A stretch of DNA of 47,028 bases from assembly GCA_964550565.1 (NCBI GenBank), contig CAZKAI010000020.1:1-47028 (forward strand). Reading direction: 5' to 3'. Position numbers and translations under genes: made by a program. Position 1 is the stretch's first letter, and every line of letters begins with the position of its first letter. A model generated the notes under the pieces. That model was not told the DNA's origin, searched no databases, and saw only the letters and a program-made list of their open reading frames with translations. Below are positions 1 through 8,165 of the stretch, in pieces. This DNA is from Anaeroglomus sp964550565. GTDB taxonomy: Bacteria > Planctomycetota > Phycisphaerae > Sedimentisphaerales > Anaerohalosphaeraceae.

Positions 1-50
1 TATGAAAGGGAGACTGTTCAAAAATAGGCTCATTTCGAAAGGAGGTCACT

Positions 51-263
51 ATGACCGCACCGAAAGAGGGTATGTCATGTCAGAATTGTTTCTTCTTTGA
101 AAAGACCGCACAGGGTTCCGGAGACTGTCATCGCTACGCGCCGGGCCCCAATTCCAGTTTCTATGTGCCGCGGGCTGAGGGGATTGGCTCCATCAAGACC
201 GACATTCACTGGCCCAAGGTTTTTGAGGCCAACTGGTGCGGCGAATTCCAGCCGAGGTCCTGA
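51..263 (+). CDS. Small four-cysteine protein, HiPIP-like cysteine pattern
   Basis: A 70-residue protein preceded by a strong Shine-Dalgarno (AAAGGAGGT, about 4-5 bases before the ATG), which fixes the start. It has four cysteines in the order C10-x2-C13, C26 and C63, the last in the motif ANWCGEF. The CxxC pair, single Cys and final W-C near the C-terminus resemble high-potential iron-sulfur proteins, but the spacing between the third and fourth Cys (36 residues) is longer than is usual there, and no export signal is visible. It may bind a metal or an Fe-S cluster; this is inference from the cysteines alone. It converges on the dehydrogenase gene downstream. The reading frame is probably real because of its ribosome site and cysteine pattern; the function is unknown. 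Confidence 0.6.
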   Translation: MTAPKEGMSCQNCFFFEKTAQGSGDCHRYAPGPNSSFYVPRAEGIGSIKTDIHWPKVFEANWCGEFQPRS

Positions 264-273
264 CCGCCTTATT

Positions 274-993
274 CTATATTTTGTGGTATAGAAAATCCGG
301 CAGGGTCTTTTGTATCCAGGCAATCAATCGCCAGCGGCGGGTGATGTAGGCGTGTTTTTTCTTTTTGCAGATGGTCTGGTAAATCTGCCGGGCGGCTTTA
401 TCTACCGGGGCACGCCAGAAGACGTAATCGCCCTGGGCCATGGCCGTATCGACGAAGCCGGGCTGGATGTCGGTGATGGTAATGTCCCGTTTTTCGTGGC
501 GGACTTTGTGGCGGAGGCCTTCGAGGTAGGTTGACAAAAATGCCTTGGAGGCCGGATAGGTTGGGACATACCGGCTGCCCCGTAATGCGGCGATGGAGGA
601 GATGCCGACTAAATGGCCGTGACCCTGCCTGAAAAAAACATGCATGGCGGCGTTGGCGATGGCGACACAGCCGCTGACGTTGACGGCGATAATAGTCTGA
701 TCGATAGTCCAGTCCAGTTGTTCATTGCGTTTGCCGGTGCCGGAATTGACAATCACCAGGTCCACCCCGCCCATTTTTTCCACCATGGCGTTGAATATGC
801 TGCGTGCTTGTTCCGGCTTGGAGATATCCATAAATTCGGCCAGAAAGGAGTCCGGCCGGGAGGCCCGAAGCTCTTCCAGCAGTTCCACCCGTCGGCCTGT
901 GATGCCGACATAGTATCCGTTGTCAGCCAGCAGTTCCGCCAGTCCCCAGCCAATGCCGGAGGTTGCACCGATAATAATTGCTTTGGGATTCAT
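274..993 (-). CDS. SDR family NAD(P)-dependent oxidoreductase
   Basis: A 239-residue classical short-chain dehydrogenase/reductase. The Rossmann cofactor motif GATSGIG lies at residues 9-15, an NSG variant of the structural NAG motif near residue 83, and the catalytic set is Ser133, Tyr146 and Lys150 (YPASK). Family members reduce or oxidise alcohol/carbonyl groups with NAD(P)H; the substrate cannot be told from sequence. The protein is cytoplasmic, without signal peptide or membrane segment. The C-terminal tail is basic (KKKKH). It lies 53 bases downstream of the HDOD-kinase gene on the same strand, so it may be the last gene of that transcript. No convincing Shine-Dalgarno precedes its ATG. 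Confidence 0.88.
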   Translation of the reverse strand: MNPKAIIIGATSGIGWGLAELLADNGYYVGITGRRVELLEELRASRPDSFLAEFMDISKPEQARSIFNAMVEKMGGVDLVIVNSGTGKRNEQLDWTIDQTIIAVNVSGCVAIANAAMHVFFRQGHGHLVGISSIAALRGSRYVPTYPASKAFLSTYLEGLRHKVRHEKRDITITDIQPGFVDTAMAQGDYVFWRAPVDKAARQIYQTICKKKKHAYITRRWRLIAWIQKTLPDFLYHKI

Positions 994-1046
994 GACGGCA
1001 GTGTAATGGATTTAAGCCGCGATGAAAAGAAAAATGCGGGATTCGG

Positions 1047-3269
1047 CTACACGCGCGGCAGGCGGACGGTGACGGTGGTGCCTTTGCCGGGGGTGCTGTC
1101 CAGGCGGAGGGAGGCGTTGTTCAGCGACAGCAGCCGCTGGGCATGTGCCAGCCCCATGCCGCGTTTGCGTCCTGCCGGTTTGGCTGAAAAGAACGGTTTG
1201 GCGGCCTGCCGCAAGGTCGTCTCATCCATGCCGCAGCCGGAGTCGATGATGCGGATTTCGACGAGGTTGTTTTCGTTGAGCACGTGCCCTTCAATCGTGA
1301 GGGGGCCGCTGTCCTGGCCGGTGTATGACTCCAGGGCATTGGACAGGATGTGGCCTAATACCTGGATGGCCTGGGTTTTGTCCACGAAGACATCGGGTAA
1401 TTGTTCGATATCCTTCAGGGTGACCGCCAGTTGCGGCAGGTTATGAAGACGAGCGGTTTTTTCGATTGCTTCGGACACCAGTGCCGCCGGTGCGACCAGG
1501 TGCTTGTAGGGTTCACGCGGGCGGGCAAAGCTCATCAGGTCGGTAATCATGTCCGAGATGTCCTGAGTACGCTGGAAAATCTGCTCAAGAATCTGCTTTT
1601 TGTTTGTGTCGCTTTCCGACTGCATCAGCAGTTGGGCGCGGCCGGAAATCACCGCCAGCGGATTGTTCAGTTCATGGGCGGCGCCGGCGGCCATTTCCGC
1701 CACAGCCGACAGGGAGCGAGCTTCGGTCAGGTCCCGGTCCGCGGTGCGAAGCTTGTCCATCAAATCCACCAGGCGTTCGGTCTGTTCCCGCTGGGAGCGG
1801 AAAGCCTTGCTGGCTGAAATCGCGGAGGCCCCAATCGAACAGAGCATCCGCAGGGTTTCGATCGGCAGGTCGGTATCGCTTTCGAACAGGGCCGCTGCGA
1901 CGGGCTTGCCCGACAGCAGCAGCGGGGCCGCGAGGGTTCGTGCCGGGGCCAGCCGACGGGTCTGTTCGATGCACCATCCAAAAGCTTCGGCGGCGCGAAT
2001 AATTTTGAATCCTTCACCAAAGGGATTGATTTTCAGATTGACTGTGTCGGGGATCGCAAGCAGAGCGGCCTCACCGATACCGTCTGCATCGGCAATGGCA
2101 ATCTCTGCCGGGTCTGTGTGCTGTTCGGGCCATAGCAGGATGAGCACGGAGCCGGTGTGCAGGGTCTTTTGCAGGCATAGTGCAAATTGGCCGGCGATCT
2201 GGTCGGGGCTGCTGCCTGTGGACAGTGTGTTCAAAAACTGCTGGACAGGGTCGGCAAACAAGGCTGCGTCGAAACTGCGGCGGCTTTGCTGGGCCATTGA
2301 ACTGTTGTCACGGGCGAGTTGCGCTGCGGCCTGATGAATCATTTCGTAATAGTCTTGTGCCCGGTCCATATTGCTCAAGCCCAGCGGCTTGCTCTTTTGT
2401 TCGACCTGCTCGGGCAACTGGGCCAGAATCTGGCTGATCTGCTGAGCGTTTAAGCCAAGCAGCTTAGCCAGCAGGGTATCCTGTTCGGGGGTGTCATAGC
2501 TGCCGGACTGGCCGATGCCGGATTTGCGGGCCAGTTCGTCGGCCAGCAGGGTGACCATGACCAGTCTGCCGTAGGGCATTTCCGACAAGATACGGGGGTC
2601 GGCGTGATGCAGCCATATCGCCTGGACAATCGGCTCGGGCAGACGCCATTTTTCGGCCAGGCGTTTGCCCAGCAGGGCGTGAGTCAGGCCGAGATTGTCC
2701 TGTTCGACGGTGGTGAGATTTTGTTTTTTCTGAGCGGCCTGCAGGACAAGCTGCTCAAAGCTTTTGGGCATGACCTCATCGAGTGCGGTCTTGCCGATAT
2801 CATGGAGCAGGCCGGCGGTGAAAGCCAGCTTGCGTTCGGATTCATCGAGGGCCAGCTCGGCGATCAGCGATGCACAGCAGGCTGTCGCAAGGGCATGCAG
2901 CGCCATTTGGCGCCGTGGCAGGGGACGAGTGCTGTCGGCATCGGTCGGGCAGTCGAAGGCCTGGACTACTTTGACCGACAGGACGGCATCTCGCAAAGCC
3001 GGGGAGGGTAGTTCGTCGATGACCTCGGCCAGGGGTTTGGAGCCATCGGCACCCAGAATCCCCAACCGTGCGGCCAGAGCCAGCACACTGGCGGTCATGG
3101 CGCTGTCGGCTTCGATAATCTGTGCCAGTTCTCCTGTCTGGAAAGGCTCTTTGAGGACACAGGGCAGGATTCCCGCTGCGACCTGCGGCAGAGTGGACAG
3201 AGTATTCAATTGGCGTATGATCAGCTCGACCTGACGCGCCACGGATGTTTTATCGACCGATTCCGACAT
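1047..3269 (-). CDS. HDOD-domain sensor histidine kinase
   Basis: A 740-residue cytoplasmic signalling protein without membrane segments. Residues about 15-250 form an HDOD domain with an HD-type motif (LLHDIGK, His156-Asp157). Residues about 340-490 look like a GAF-type sensory region. The dimerisation/phosphoacceptor domain carries AAHELNNPL with His532 as the likely phosphorylated histidine. The ATPase domain shows the N box (Asn644), IDSGCGMD (G1, Asp676) and GMGL (G2, 704-707). It should autophosphorylate and pass phosphate to a receiver. The obvious partner is the HTH-receiver protein encoded just upstream, whose stop codon lies 3 bases before this start, so the two are cotranscribed. 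HDOD domains are common in regulatory proteins; fusion to a full kinase is less usual. The input signal is unknown. Confidence 0.9.
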   Translation of the reverse strand: MSESVDKTSVARQVELIIRQLNTLSTLPQVAAGILPCVLKEPFQTGELAQIIEADSAMTASVLALAARLGILGADGSKPLAEVIDELPSPALRDAVLSVKVVQAFDCPTDADSTRPLPRRQMALHALATACCASLIAELALDESERKLAFTAGLLHDIGKTALDEVMPKSFEQLVLQAAQKKQNLTTVEQDNLGLTHALLGKRLAEKWRLPEPIVQAIWLHHADPRILSEMPYGRLVMVTLLADELARKSGIGQSGSYDTPEQDTLLAKLLGLNAQQISQILAQLPEQVEQKSKPLGLSNMDRAQDYYEMIHQAAAQLARDNSSMAQQSRRSFDAALFADPVQQFLNTLSTGSSPDQIAGQFALCLQKTLHTGSVLILLWPEQHTDPAEIAIADADGIGEAALLAIPDTVNLKINPFGEGFKIIRAAEAFGWCIEQTRRLAPARTLAAPLLLSGKPVAAALFESDTDLPIETLRMLCSIGASAISASKAFRSQREQTERLVDLMDKLRTADRDLTEARSLSAVAEMAAGAAHELNNPLAVISGRAQLLMQSESDTNKKQILEQIFQRTQDISDMITDLMSFARPREPYKHLVAPAALVSEAIEKTARLHNLPQLAVTLKDIEQLPDVFVDKTQAIQVLGHILSNALESYTGQDSGPLTIEGHVLNENNLVEIRIIDSGCGMDETTLRQAAKPFFSAKPAGRKRGMGLAHAQRLLSLNNASLRLDSTPGKGTTVTVRLPRV

Positions 3270-3272
3270 GGA

Positions 3273-3848
3273 CTACGCTTGCGATAAACGGGCCAGCTTA
3301 TCAACCAGTTCAGCGATGTTAAAGGGCTTTTTGATAAAGTCTGCCGCGCCCGAATGCAGCAGCTCATCGATTTCACTCTGGTTGACGACACCGCTGACGA
3401 TAATAATCTGGGTGTTGGAGAAATCGGGATTCTTCTTGATGGTCCGACAGACGATATTGCCGTTGACATCGGGCAGCATATAATCCAGTAGGATAACATC
3501 CGGCCGGAACTGCTGCGTCATCAGGCCCGCGTCGTAACCGCTGGAAGCGGTACGCACCTCGAATCGGCCGTCTCGTGTCAGCACATCCACCAGCAGCTCA
3601 ACGATTTCCGTATCATCATCGACGATGAGCACTTTCTTTTTGCCTGCAATAGACAAGTTGGCCAGCGGGATGTTGTTTTCTTTCATGAATTTAATCAGGC
3701 TTTCCCGCGGGATGCGACGGAACTTCGAGCCGGGGACGCGAAACCCTTCCAGTTTGCCGGCGTCAAAGCAGCGAATAATGGTTTGCTGGCTGACCTTGCA
3801 GATATCAGCGGCTTCACCGGTGGTAAATAGATCTTTAATTTTTTCCAT
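3273..3848 (-). CDS. Excisionase-type HTH plus receiver domain response regulator
   Basis: Residues about 5-60 form an excisionase/MerR-like helix-turn-helix (FTTGEAADICKVSQQTIIR, then a wing ending RRIPRESL). Residues about 70-190 are a CheY-type receiver with acidic pair Asp77/Asp78, phospho-acceptor Asp122 (VILLDYMLP), Ser152 and Lys174. The DNA-binding domain is N-terminal to the receiver, the reverse of OmpR or NarL regulators. I chose the ATG at 3848 because GGAG stands about 9 bases upstream; an ATG five codons earlier (3863) has no ribosome site. It is cotranscribed with the HDOD-kinase, its likely phosphodonor. Targets are unknown. Confidence 0.88.
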   Translation of the reverse strand: MEKIKDLFTTGEAADICKVSQQTIIRCFDAGKLEGFRVPGSKFRRIPRESLIKFMKENNIPLANLSIAGKKKVLIVDDDTEIVELLVDVLTRDGRFEVRTASSGYDAGLMTQQFRPDVILLDYMLPDVNGNIVCRTIKKNPDFSNTQIIIVSGVVNQSEIDELLHSGAADFIKKPFNIAELVDKLARLSQA

Positions 3849-3968
3849 CCTTTGGCTCTCCATAATGACCGATATGACCCAGTTTCTTTGTTTTGCCTAT
3901 TTTAACTGTTGGACTGGCAACAAGTCAAGGATTAAAAAACACGAAAAATAGTGAAAATATAAAAATTT

Positions 3969-4904
3969 TTATCGGAGCAGTTGGCCGGGTGAAATGGGGA
4001 GCTGGACACTCTTTTTTCGAAAAGTCAGGGGAGTCAGGCCTGTGTGCTTCTTAAATACACGACAAAAAAAGAAGGGATTTTCATATCCGCATCGGGCAGC
4101 GATTTCTTTACCCTGTAAATGGGAGCAGCGGAGCAGGGTTTTGGCGGCCTCCATGCGAAGCTGCTGCTGATACATGGTTGGCGAGACTTGAAACGTTTGT
4201 TTAAACTGGCGAAAAAAATAGCCTTTGGACAAGCCAGCGGATTTAGCGAGAGCTTCTATCGACAAAGGTTCGGTGTAGTGGCTTTCGATATAGGATTTGG
4301 CCTTGTGGATGCGGTAGTCCTGGGGCTCAGATACGGTTTTTTGCTGCTGGCTGGAATCGATGAGAAAGTCGAATATGCGCCCGAGAGTTTTTTGTCGCAG
4401 GTAATAGGAGTAATCCGAAGGACTGTTGGCGAAATCGGTGAGTTGAATCAGCAGGGAGTTGAGGTGGTTGGTTTTGTCTTCGGAAAGCTGCAGATGGTCG
4501 CCCAGCGATACAGTCAATCCTGAGTACAATGACAGCAATTGATCAAAAGGGATACCTAACGATGTTCCTGATTGTGATTCATAAGCAAAGGTGATTTCTG
4601 AATATACAGCGGTTTTGCGGCAGGTGACAAAATCATGCGGCTGGCCGGGCCAGACGAGAACGAGTGTTCCTGGAATTGTGGAAATTATTTTACCACATCT
4701 GGAATAGCCGCCCTGATGGCGGGTGTACAGGACCAGATGATACAGGTCATGGACGTGTTCACAAAATGTCTTTCGGTCTCCAACCGGGGCGTCCTGATGA
4801 ATGGCGGTGTGGTGCAGGCTGGGGTAGAAAGTCTGTCCTTGTTCCTGGATGGCCAGGAGCTGGCAGTCTGTTCTTTGGCTTTTTGTTTTTACATAACGCA
4901 GCAT
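3969..4904 (-). CDS. AraC family transcriptional regulator
   Basis: A 311-residue regulator. Residues about 30-130 resemble a cupin-like ligand-binding domain (HVHDLYHLVLYT, then VWPGQPHDF). Residues about 200-300 are the AraC two-helix-turn-helix DNA-binding domain (IEALAKSAGLSKGYFFRQFK and GYENPFFFCRVFKKHTGLTP). It is divergent from the UroD-like gene at 5009, the first gene of a sugar operon, and most likely controls it in response to a sugar or glycoside. The 104-base intergenic space holds a direct repeat with 21-base spacing immediately upstream of a weak promoter, as expected for AraC-type activation. The ribosome site before the ATG is poor. Confidence 0.9.
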   Translation of the reverse strand: MLRYVKTKSQRTDCQLLAIQEQGQTFYPSLHHTAIHQDAPVGDRKTFCEHVHDLYHLVLYTRHQGGYSRCGKIISTIPGTLVLVWPGQPHDFVTCRKTAVYSEITFAYESQSGTSLGIPFDQLLSLYSGLTVSLGDHLQLSEDKTNHLNSLLIQLTDFANSPSDYSYYLRQKTLGRIFDFLIDSSQQQKTVSEPQDYRIHKAKSYIESHYTEPLSIEALAKSAGLSKGYFFRQFKQTFQVSPTMYQQQLRMEAAKTLLRCSHLQGKEIAARCGYENPFFFCRVFKKHTGLTPLTFRKKSVQLPISPGQLLR

Positions 4905-4911
4905 AGGTCAC

Positions 4912-4943
4912 GATTGTACAATAATATAAGATGATTGTGCATT
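4912..4943 (+). promoter_or_regulatory. Candidate AraC-regulator operator (direct repeat)
   Basis: Two direct repeats, GATTGTACAAT at 4912-4922 and GATTGTGCATT at 4933-4943, have starts exactly 21 bases apart, about two helical turns, the usual geometry for AraC-family sites. The second repeat reaches the weak -35 box of the downstream gene, as in class II activation. The assignment to the adjacent regulator is inferred from position. Confidence 0.5.
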
Positions 4944-4970
4944 TAATTCAAGTAATTAGTAGATTATAAT
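4942..4970 (+). promoter_or_regulatory. Predicted promoter of the UroD/ThuA/Gfo operon
   Basis: A perfect -10 box TATAAT at 4965-4970 lies 17 bases after a poor -35 (TTTAAT, 4942-4947). A consensus -10 with a weak -35 abutting a direct-repeat operator suggests activator dependence. It sits 39 bases before the UroD-like start codon. Confidence 0.5.
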
Positions 4971-5008
4971 ATAATTTAGATTAATATACGAATTTAGGAT
5001 GGAGATCC

Positions 5009-6073
5009 ATGACAAATAAGCAATGGCAGCTTTTACTGGATTTAATTCAGGGTAAACAGCTTGCGAGCACTCCAGTTGGATTCATTATTGACAGCCCCTG
5101 GATTCCCGGGTGGGCAGGGATTAGCACACTGGATTATTTTACCTCCGATACTCTGTGGTATGAGGCGAATTTAAAGGCGGTCCGTGAGTTTCCTGAAGTC
5201 CTGTTTTTGCCGGGTTTCTGGTCGGAATACGGGATGTGTACGGAGCCCTCGGCATTTGGAGCCAAATGCACCTGGCATGAAAATGAGCTGCCTTTTGCCG
5301 ACAAAATCATTTACAGCATGGATGATATTGACCGTTTGAATTGTCCGGACCCGAAAAAAGAGGGTCTGGCACCGTTTGTGCTGAAACGTCTTGCCCGCTA
5401 TCGAAAAGCAATTGAAGCCGAGGGTCATGCGATTCGTTTTGCGGTGGCGCGCGGGCCGCTGAATGTTGCGTCGTTTCTGATGGGGACAACGGAATTTTTG
5501 ATTGGTCTTCGGACTGAGCCCGAGAAAATTCACAAGCTGCTGTCGATGATTACGGAGTATTTATGTCGATGGCTGCAGGTGCAGAAGGCTTCTTTCGATT
5601 CGATTGACGGTATTTTGGTCCTGGATGATATTGTGGGTTTCTGCGGAGAGCCGGATTTTCTTGATTTCGCTAAACCCTATCTACTGCAGGTATTTAACGC
5701 TTTTCCCGCCGCGGTGAAGTTCTTTCATAATGATGCGGATGGCCGGGTTTGCTCGCCGCATTTGCCTGATTTGGGCGTTAATATGTTCAACTTCAGCTTT
5801 TTGCATACACTGACAGAAATGAAGGAATGGACGCATAATCAGGTCGTTTTAGTTGGGAATCTGCCGCCGCGCGACACGCTGGCGCTGGGTTCGGCGGAGG
5901 ATGTGTTCCGGCAGGTTGGGGATGCGATTTGTTCAGTATCCGACAAAACCCGTATTTTATTATCTGCCGGTGGAGGCATGCCGGATGGTGTCAGTTCTGA
6001 AAATATTAATGCTTTTTTGCGAGCAGTTGAATGCAAAAAAGTTAATGTTCTGTCAGGAGCCGACGTTAAATGA
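5009..6073 (+). CDS. Uroporphyrinogen decarboxylase-like (UroD/MtaA fold) protein
   Basis: A 354-residue protein with the general pattern of the UroD superfamily (N-terminal RGPLN region near residue 148, then GILVLDDIVGFCGEPDF, a C-terminal HNDADG segment, VGNLPPRDT and LLSAGGGMPDGVS). The superfamily includes heme-pathway decarboxylases and corrinoid methyltransferases such as MtaA/MtbA; this divergent member is unlikely to be HemE because it opens a sugar operon and lacks recognisable HemE N-terminal motifs. The reaction is unknown; a methyltransferase role is a possibility only. Start: GGAG lies 5 bases before the ATG. The stop overlaps the next start (ATGA). It is cytoplasmic, unlike the four genes that follow. 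Confidence 0.8.
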   Translation: MTNKQWQLLLDLIQGKQLASTPVGFIIDSPWIPGWAGISTLDYFTSDTLWYEANLKAVREFPEVLFLPGFWSEYGMCTEPSAFGAKCTWHENELPFADKIIYSMDDIDRLNCPDPKKEGLAPFVLKRLARYRKAIEAEGHAIRFAVARGPLNVASFLMGTTEFLIGLRTEPEKIHKLLSMITEYLCRWLQVQKASFDSIDGILVLDDIVGFCGEPDFLDFAKPYLLQVFNAFPAAVKFFHNDADGRVCSPHLPDLGVNMFNFSFLHTLTEMKEWTHNQVVLVGNLPPRDTLALGSAEDVFRQVGDAICSVSDKTRILLSAGGGMPDGVSSENINAFLRAVECKKVNVLSGADVK

Positions 6074-7335
6074 ACATGAAAAGGATTTGTCTGATAATAT
6101 GGGCCATGATGTCGATGTCTCTGTGTTGGGCTATTGGTTCGTATCAGGTGGTGATTGGGCCAGTTGACACGGATGTTCAGGGTGTGCCGCTTTCAGTTGA
6201 CCTGGAGGGGGTTTCCTATCCAGAAACTGCCAGTCAGCCGGTGATGGTCCGCATTGATGGTCAAAAGAAAATACCCGTTGTTTGCCAGCTTGAGACCGGT
6301 CGGGTGAGTCGGTTGTGGTTTATCCCGGATGGTGTGATTCAAGCAGGGCAAAAGGCGACATTTGAGCTGACTTTTTCTGATTCCAGGAAACACGATGCTC
6401 CGCTTGCGGCCGTGGTGGATGATAAGACGATCACCCTGCAGGCCGGTGAGCAGAAGATTCTGCAATATTACCATGCAATTTGTCCCGCTCCGGAAGGTGT
6501 GTCGCCGCGGTTTGCCAAAAGCGGATTTATTCATCCGCTCTGGTCTCCGGAGGGCAACCGTCTGACGCAGATTCAGCCGAACGACCATTATCATCATTAC
6601 GGGATCTGGAATCCGTGGACTAAGAGCCATGTCGAAGGACGGGAAGTGGATTTCTGGAATATTGGTGATGGAAAGGGAACGGTGCGTTTTGCCGGGATTG
6701 TCTCGACGACCAGCGGCCCGGTATTTGGCGGATTCAAGGTGCGTCAGGAGCATGTTGATTTTACGGCCAAGCCGACCGAAAAAGTGGCGATGAATGAAGT
6801 CTGGGATGTCCGGGCGTTTGCCTGCCGGATTGAAGACCGTCCTGTCTGGATTGTGGATTTCACCAGCATTCTCCATAATGCCCTGACGACCACCATTGAG
6901 CTGCCTGACTATCGCTATGGCGGGGGCATTGGTTTTCGGGCCACGGAGAAATGGATTCGTGACAACTGTTCGGTTCTGACCTCCGAGGGTAAAACCCGTA
7001 AGGATGCCGATGGTACCCGTGCCCGGTGGTGTGATGTCAATGGCCAGATTGACCAGGGGCGTTCGGGGATTGTTTTTTTGAGCCACATCAGCAACCGTGA
7101 GCACCCTGAACCGATGCGGGTCTGGCCGCTTGATTCACAGGGCAACGGCAATTTGTTTTTTGAATTCTGTCCGATTCGTCTTACCGGCTGGGAGATTCAT
7201 CCCGGCAATGAATATGTGCTGCGTTATCGCATGATCGTGTATGATGGAAAAATGAGTTCTGAAATGTCGGAGGTATTATGGAAAAACTTCACACAGCCGC
7301 CCCGTGCTGTTTTGACCGCTGCAGCCGCACCATAA
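6070..7335 (+). CDS. Secreted DUF6807 (PmoA-like) family protein
   Basis: A 421-residue protein with a signal peptide (MKRICLIIWAMMSMSLCWA). The body matches the DUF6807 family, often annotated PmoA: HHYGIWNPWTKSHVEGR, DFWNIGDGKG, a central GGGIGFRA segment and a conserved C-terminal strand region. Despite the PmoA label the family has nothing to do with methane oxidation; it is typically found beside Gfo/Idh/MocA oxidoreductases and sugar enzymes in planctomycetes and Bacteroidetes, as here. The clustered His residues (NDHYHHYG) could bind metal or substrate. Its start overlaps the upstream stop by four bases, and its last 58 bases overlap the ThuA-like gene, so translation is tightly coupled. 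Confidence 0.8.
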   Translation: MNMKRICLIIWAMMSMSLCWAIGSYQVVIGPVDTDVQGVPLSVDLEGVSYPETASQPVMVRIDGQKKIPVVCQLETGRVSRLWFIPDGVIQAGQKATFELTFSDSRKHDAPLAAVVDDKTITLQAGEQKILQYYHAICPAPEGVSPRFAKSGFIHPLWSPEGNRLTQIQPNDHYHHYGIWNPWTKSHVEGREVDFWNIGDGKGTVRFAGIVSTTSGPVFGGFKVRQEHVDFTAKPTEKVAMNEVWDVRAFACRIEDRPVWIVDFTSILHNALTTTIELPDYRYGGGIGFRATEKWIRDNCSVLTSEGKTRKDADGTRARWCDVNGQIDQGRSGIVFLSHISNREHPEPMRVWPLDSQGNGNLFFEFCPIRLTGWEIHPGNEYVLRYRMIVYDGKMSSEMSEVLWKNFTQPPRAVLTAAAAP

Positions 7336-8093
7336 CAGTTTTGGGCTTGCTGTTTGTCTTGCTGGCCGGGGCTGCCGCCATGGCCAAGGGGCATGTTCTG
7401 ATTTACACCAAGAACGGCAAGGGGTATGTCCACGACAATATCCCGGCCAGTGTGGAATGTCTCAAGAAAATCTGCGAGCAGAACCAGTGGACGTATGAAG
7501 TCACCGATAAGGCGGACGTGTTTACGGCGGATAAAATCAAGACGTTTGATGTCCTGGTTTTCTCCAACACCAACAATGAGACGTTTGATACCGAAGAGCA
7601 GAAGCAGGTCTTCAAGAGCTACATTCAGGGCGGCGGGGCATTTGTCGGGATTCATTCGGTTTGCGGGTCGGAGCGGCAATGGCCGTGGTTCTGGGCCAAC
7701 CTGGGCGGCAAGTTCGTGCGTCATCCGGCGTTCCAGAAATTTGATATTAAAGTGATTGATCATAAGCATCCTTCGACGGAATTTCTGCCCGACGTATGGA
7801 AGTGGGAAGATGAATGCTATTATCTGAATCAGCTCAATCCTTCCATTCATATCCTGCTGGCGGCGGATTTGACGACCGTTAAAGATGACAAGAAGAAAGA
7901 GTATCCCGGCGAAGTATTCGGTAATTACTTCCCGCTGTGCTGGTATCAGGAATTTGACGGCGGGCGTCAGTGGTACACGGCGATGGGGCATGATCCCAAA
8001 CACTATCAGGACGAGAACTTTATCAAGCACCTGACCGGCGGGATTCGCTGGGCGATGCAGAAACAGACGACTGCCGCAACGACGGCTCAATAG
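7278..8093 (+). CDS. Exported ThuA-like protein
   Basis: A 271-residue protein with a hydrophobic export segment at residues about 18-36 (ending AAAMAKG) followed by a ThuA-like domain: HVLIYTKNGKGYVHD, FDVLVFSNTN, GGGAFVGIHS, DHKHPSTEFLPD and the C-terminal GRQWYTAMGHD. ThuA folds like class I glutamine amidotransferases and acts with the oxidoreductase ThuB in 3-keto-sugar (trehalose) metabolism in rhizobia; here a Gfo/Idh/MocA partner lies two genes downstream. The start is inside the preceding gene but is supported by a strong GGAGG six bases upstream. The export signal places the activity outside the cytoplasm. Confidence 0.85.
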   Translation: MEKLHTAAPCCFDRCSRTITVLGLLFVLLAGAAAMAKGHVLIYTKNGKGYVHDNIPASVECLKKICEQNQWTYEVTDKADVFTADKIKTFDVLVFSNTNNETFDTEEQKQVFKSYIQGGGAFVGIHSVCGSERQWPWFWANLGGKFVRHPAFQKFDIKVIDHKHPSTEFLPDVWKWEDECYYLNQLNPSIHILLAADLTTVKDDKKKEYPGEVFGNYFPLCWYQEFDGGRQWYTAMGHDPKHYQDENFIKHLTGGIRWAMQKQTTAATTAQ

Positions 8094-8165
8094 CTGACTG
8101 AAACATTGATGTCTGAGTTTCACAGGGTTTCTCAGGCAGATAAAATATGAAAGAAAGGGTATGGT

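Noticed and set aside
613..2334. Plus-strand open frames over the SDR and kinase genes
   Set aside because: Low-complexity, no family resemblance, fully inside genes with clear domains on the other strand.
3959..3972. 14-base palindrome ATAAAAATTTTTAT at the AraC gene end
   Set aside because: Pure A/T tract in an AT-rich spacer; no GC stem, so not a convincing terminator or operator.
5009..6073. Heme biosynthesis uroporphyrinogen decarboxylase (hemE)
   Set aside because: Context is a sugar operon and HemE-specific motifs are not visible; only superfamily membership is supported.
6070..7335. Methane monooxygenase subunit suggested by the PmoA family label
   Set aside because: The label is historical; the protein is soluble, secreted and of DUF6807 type, without the membrane helices of particulate methane monooxygenase.
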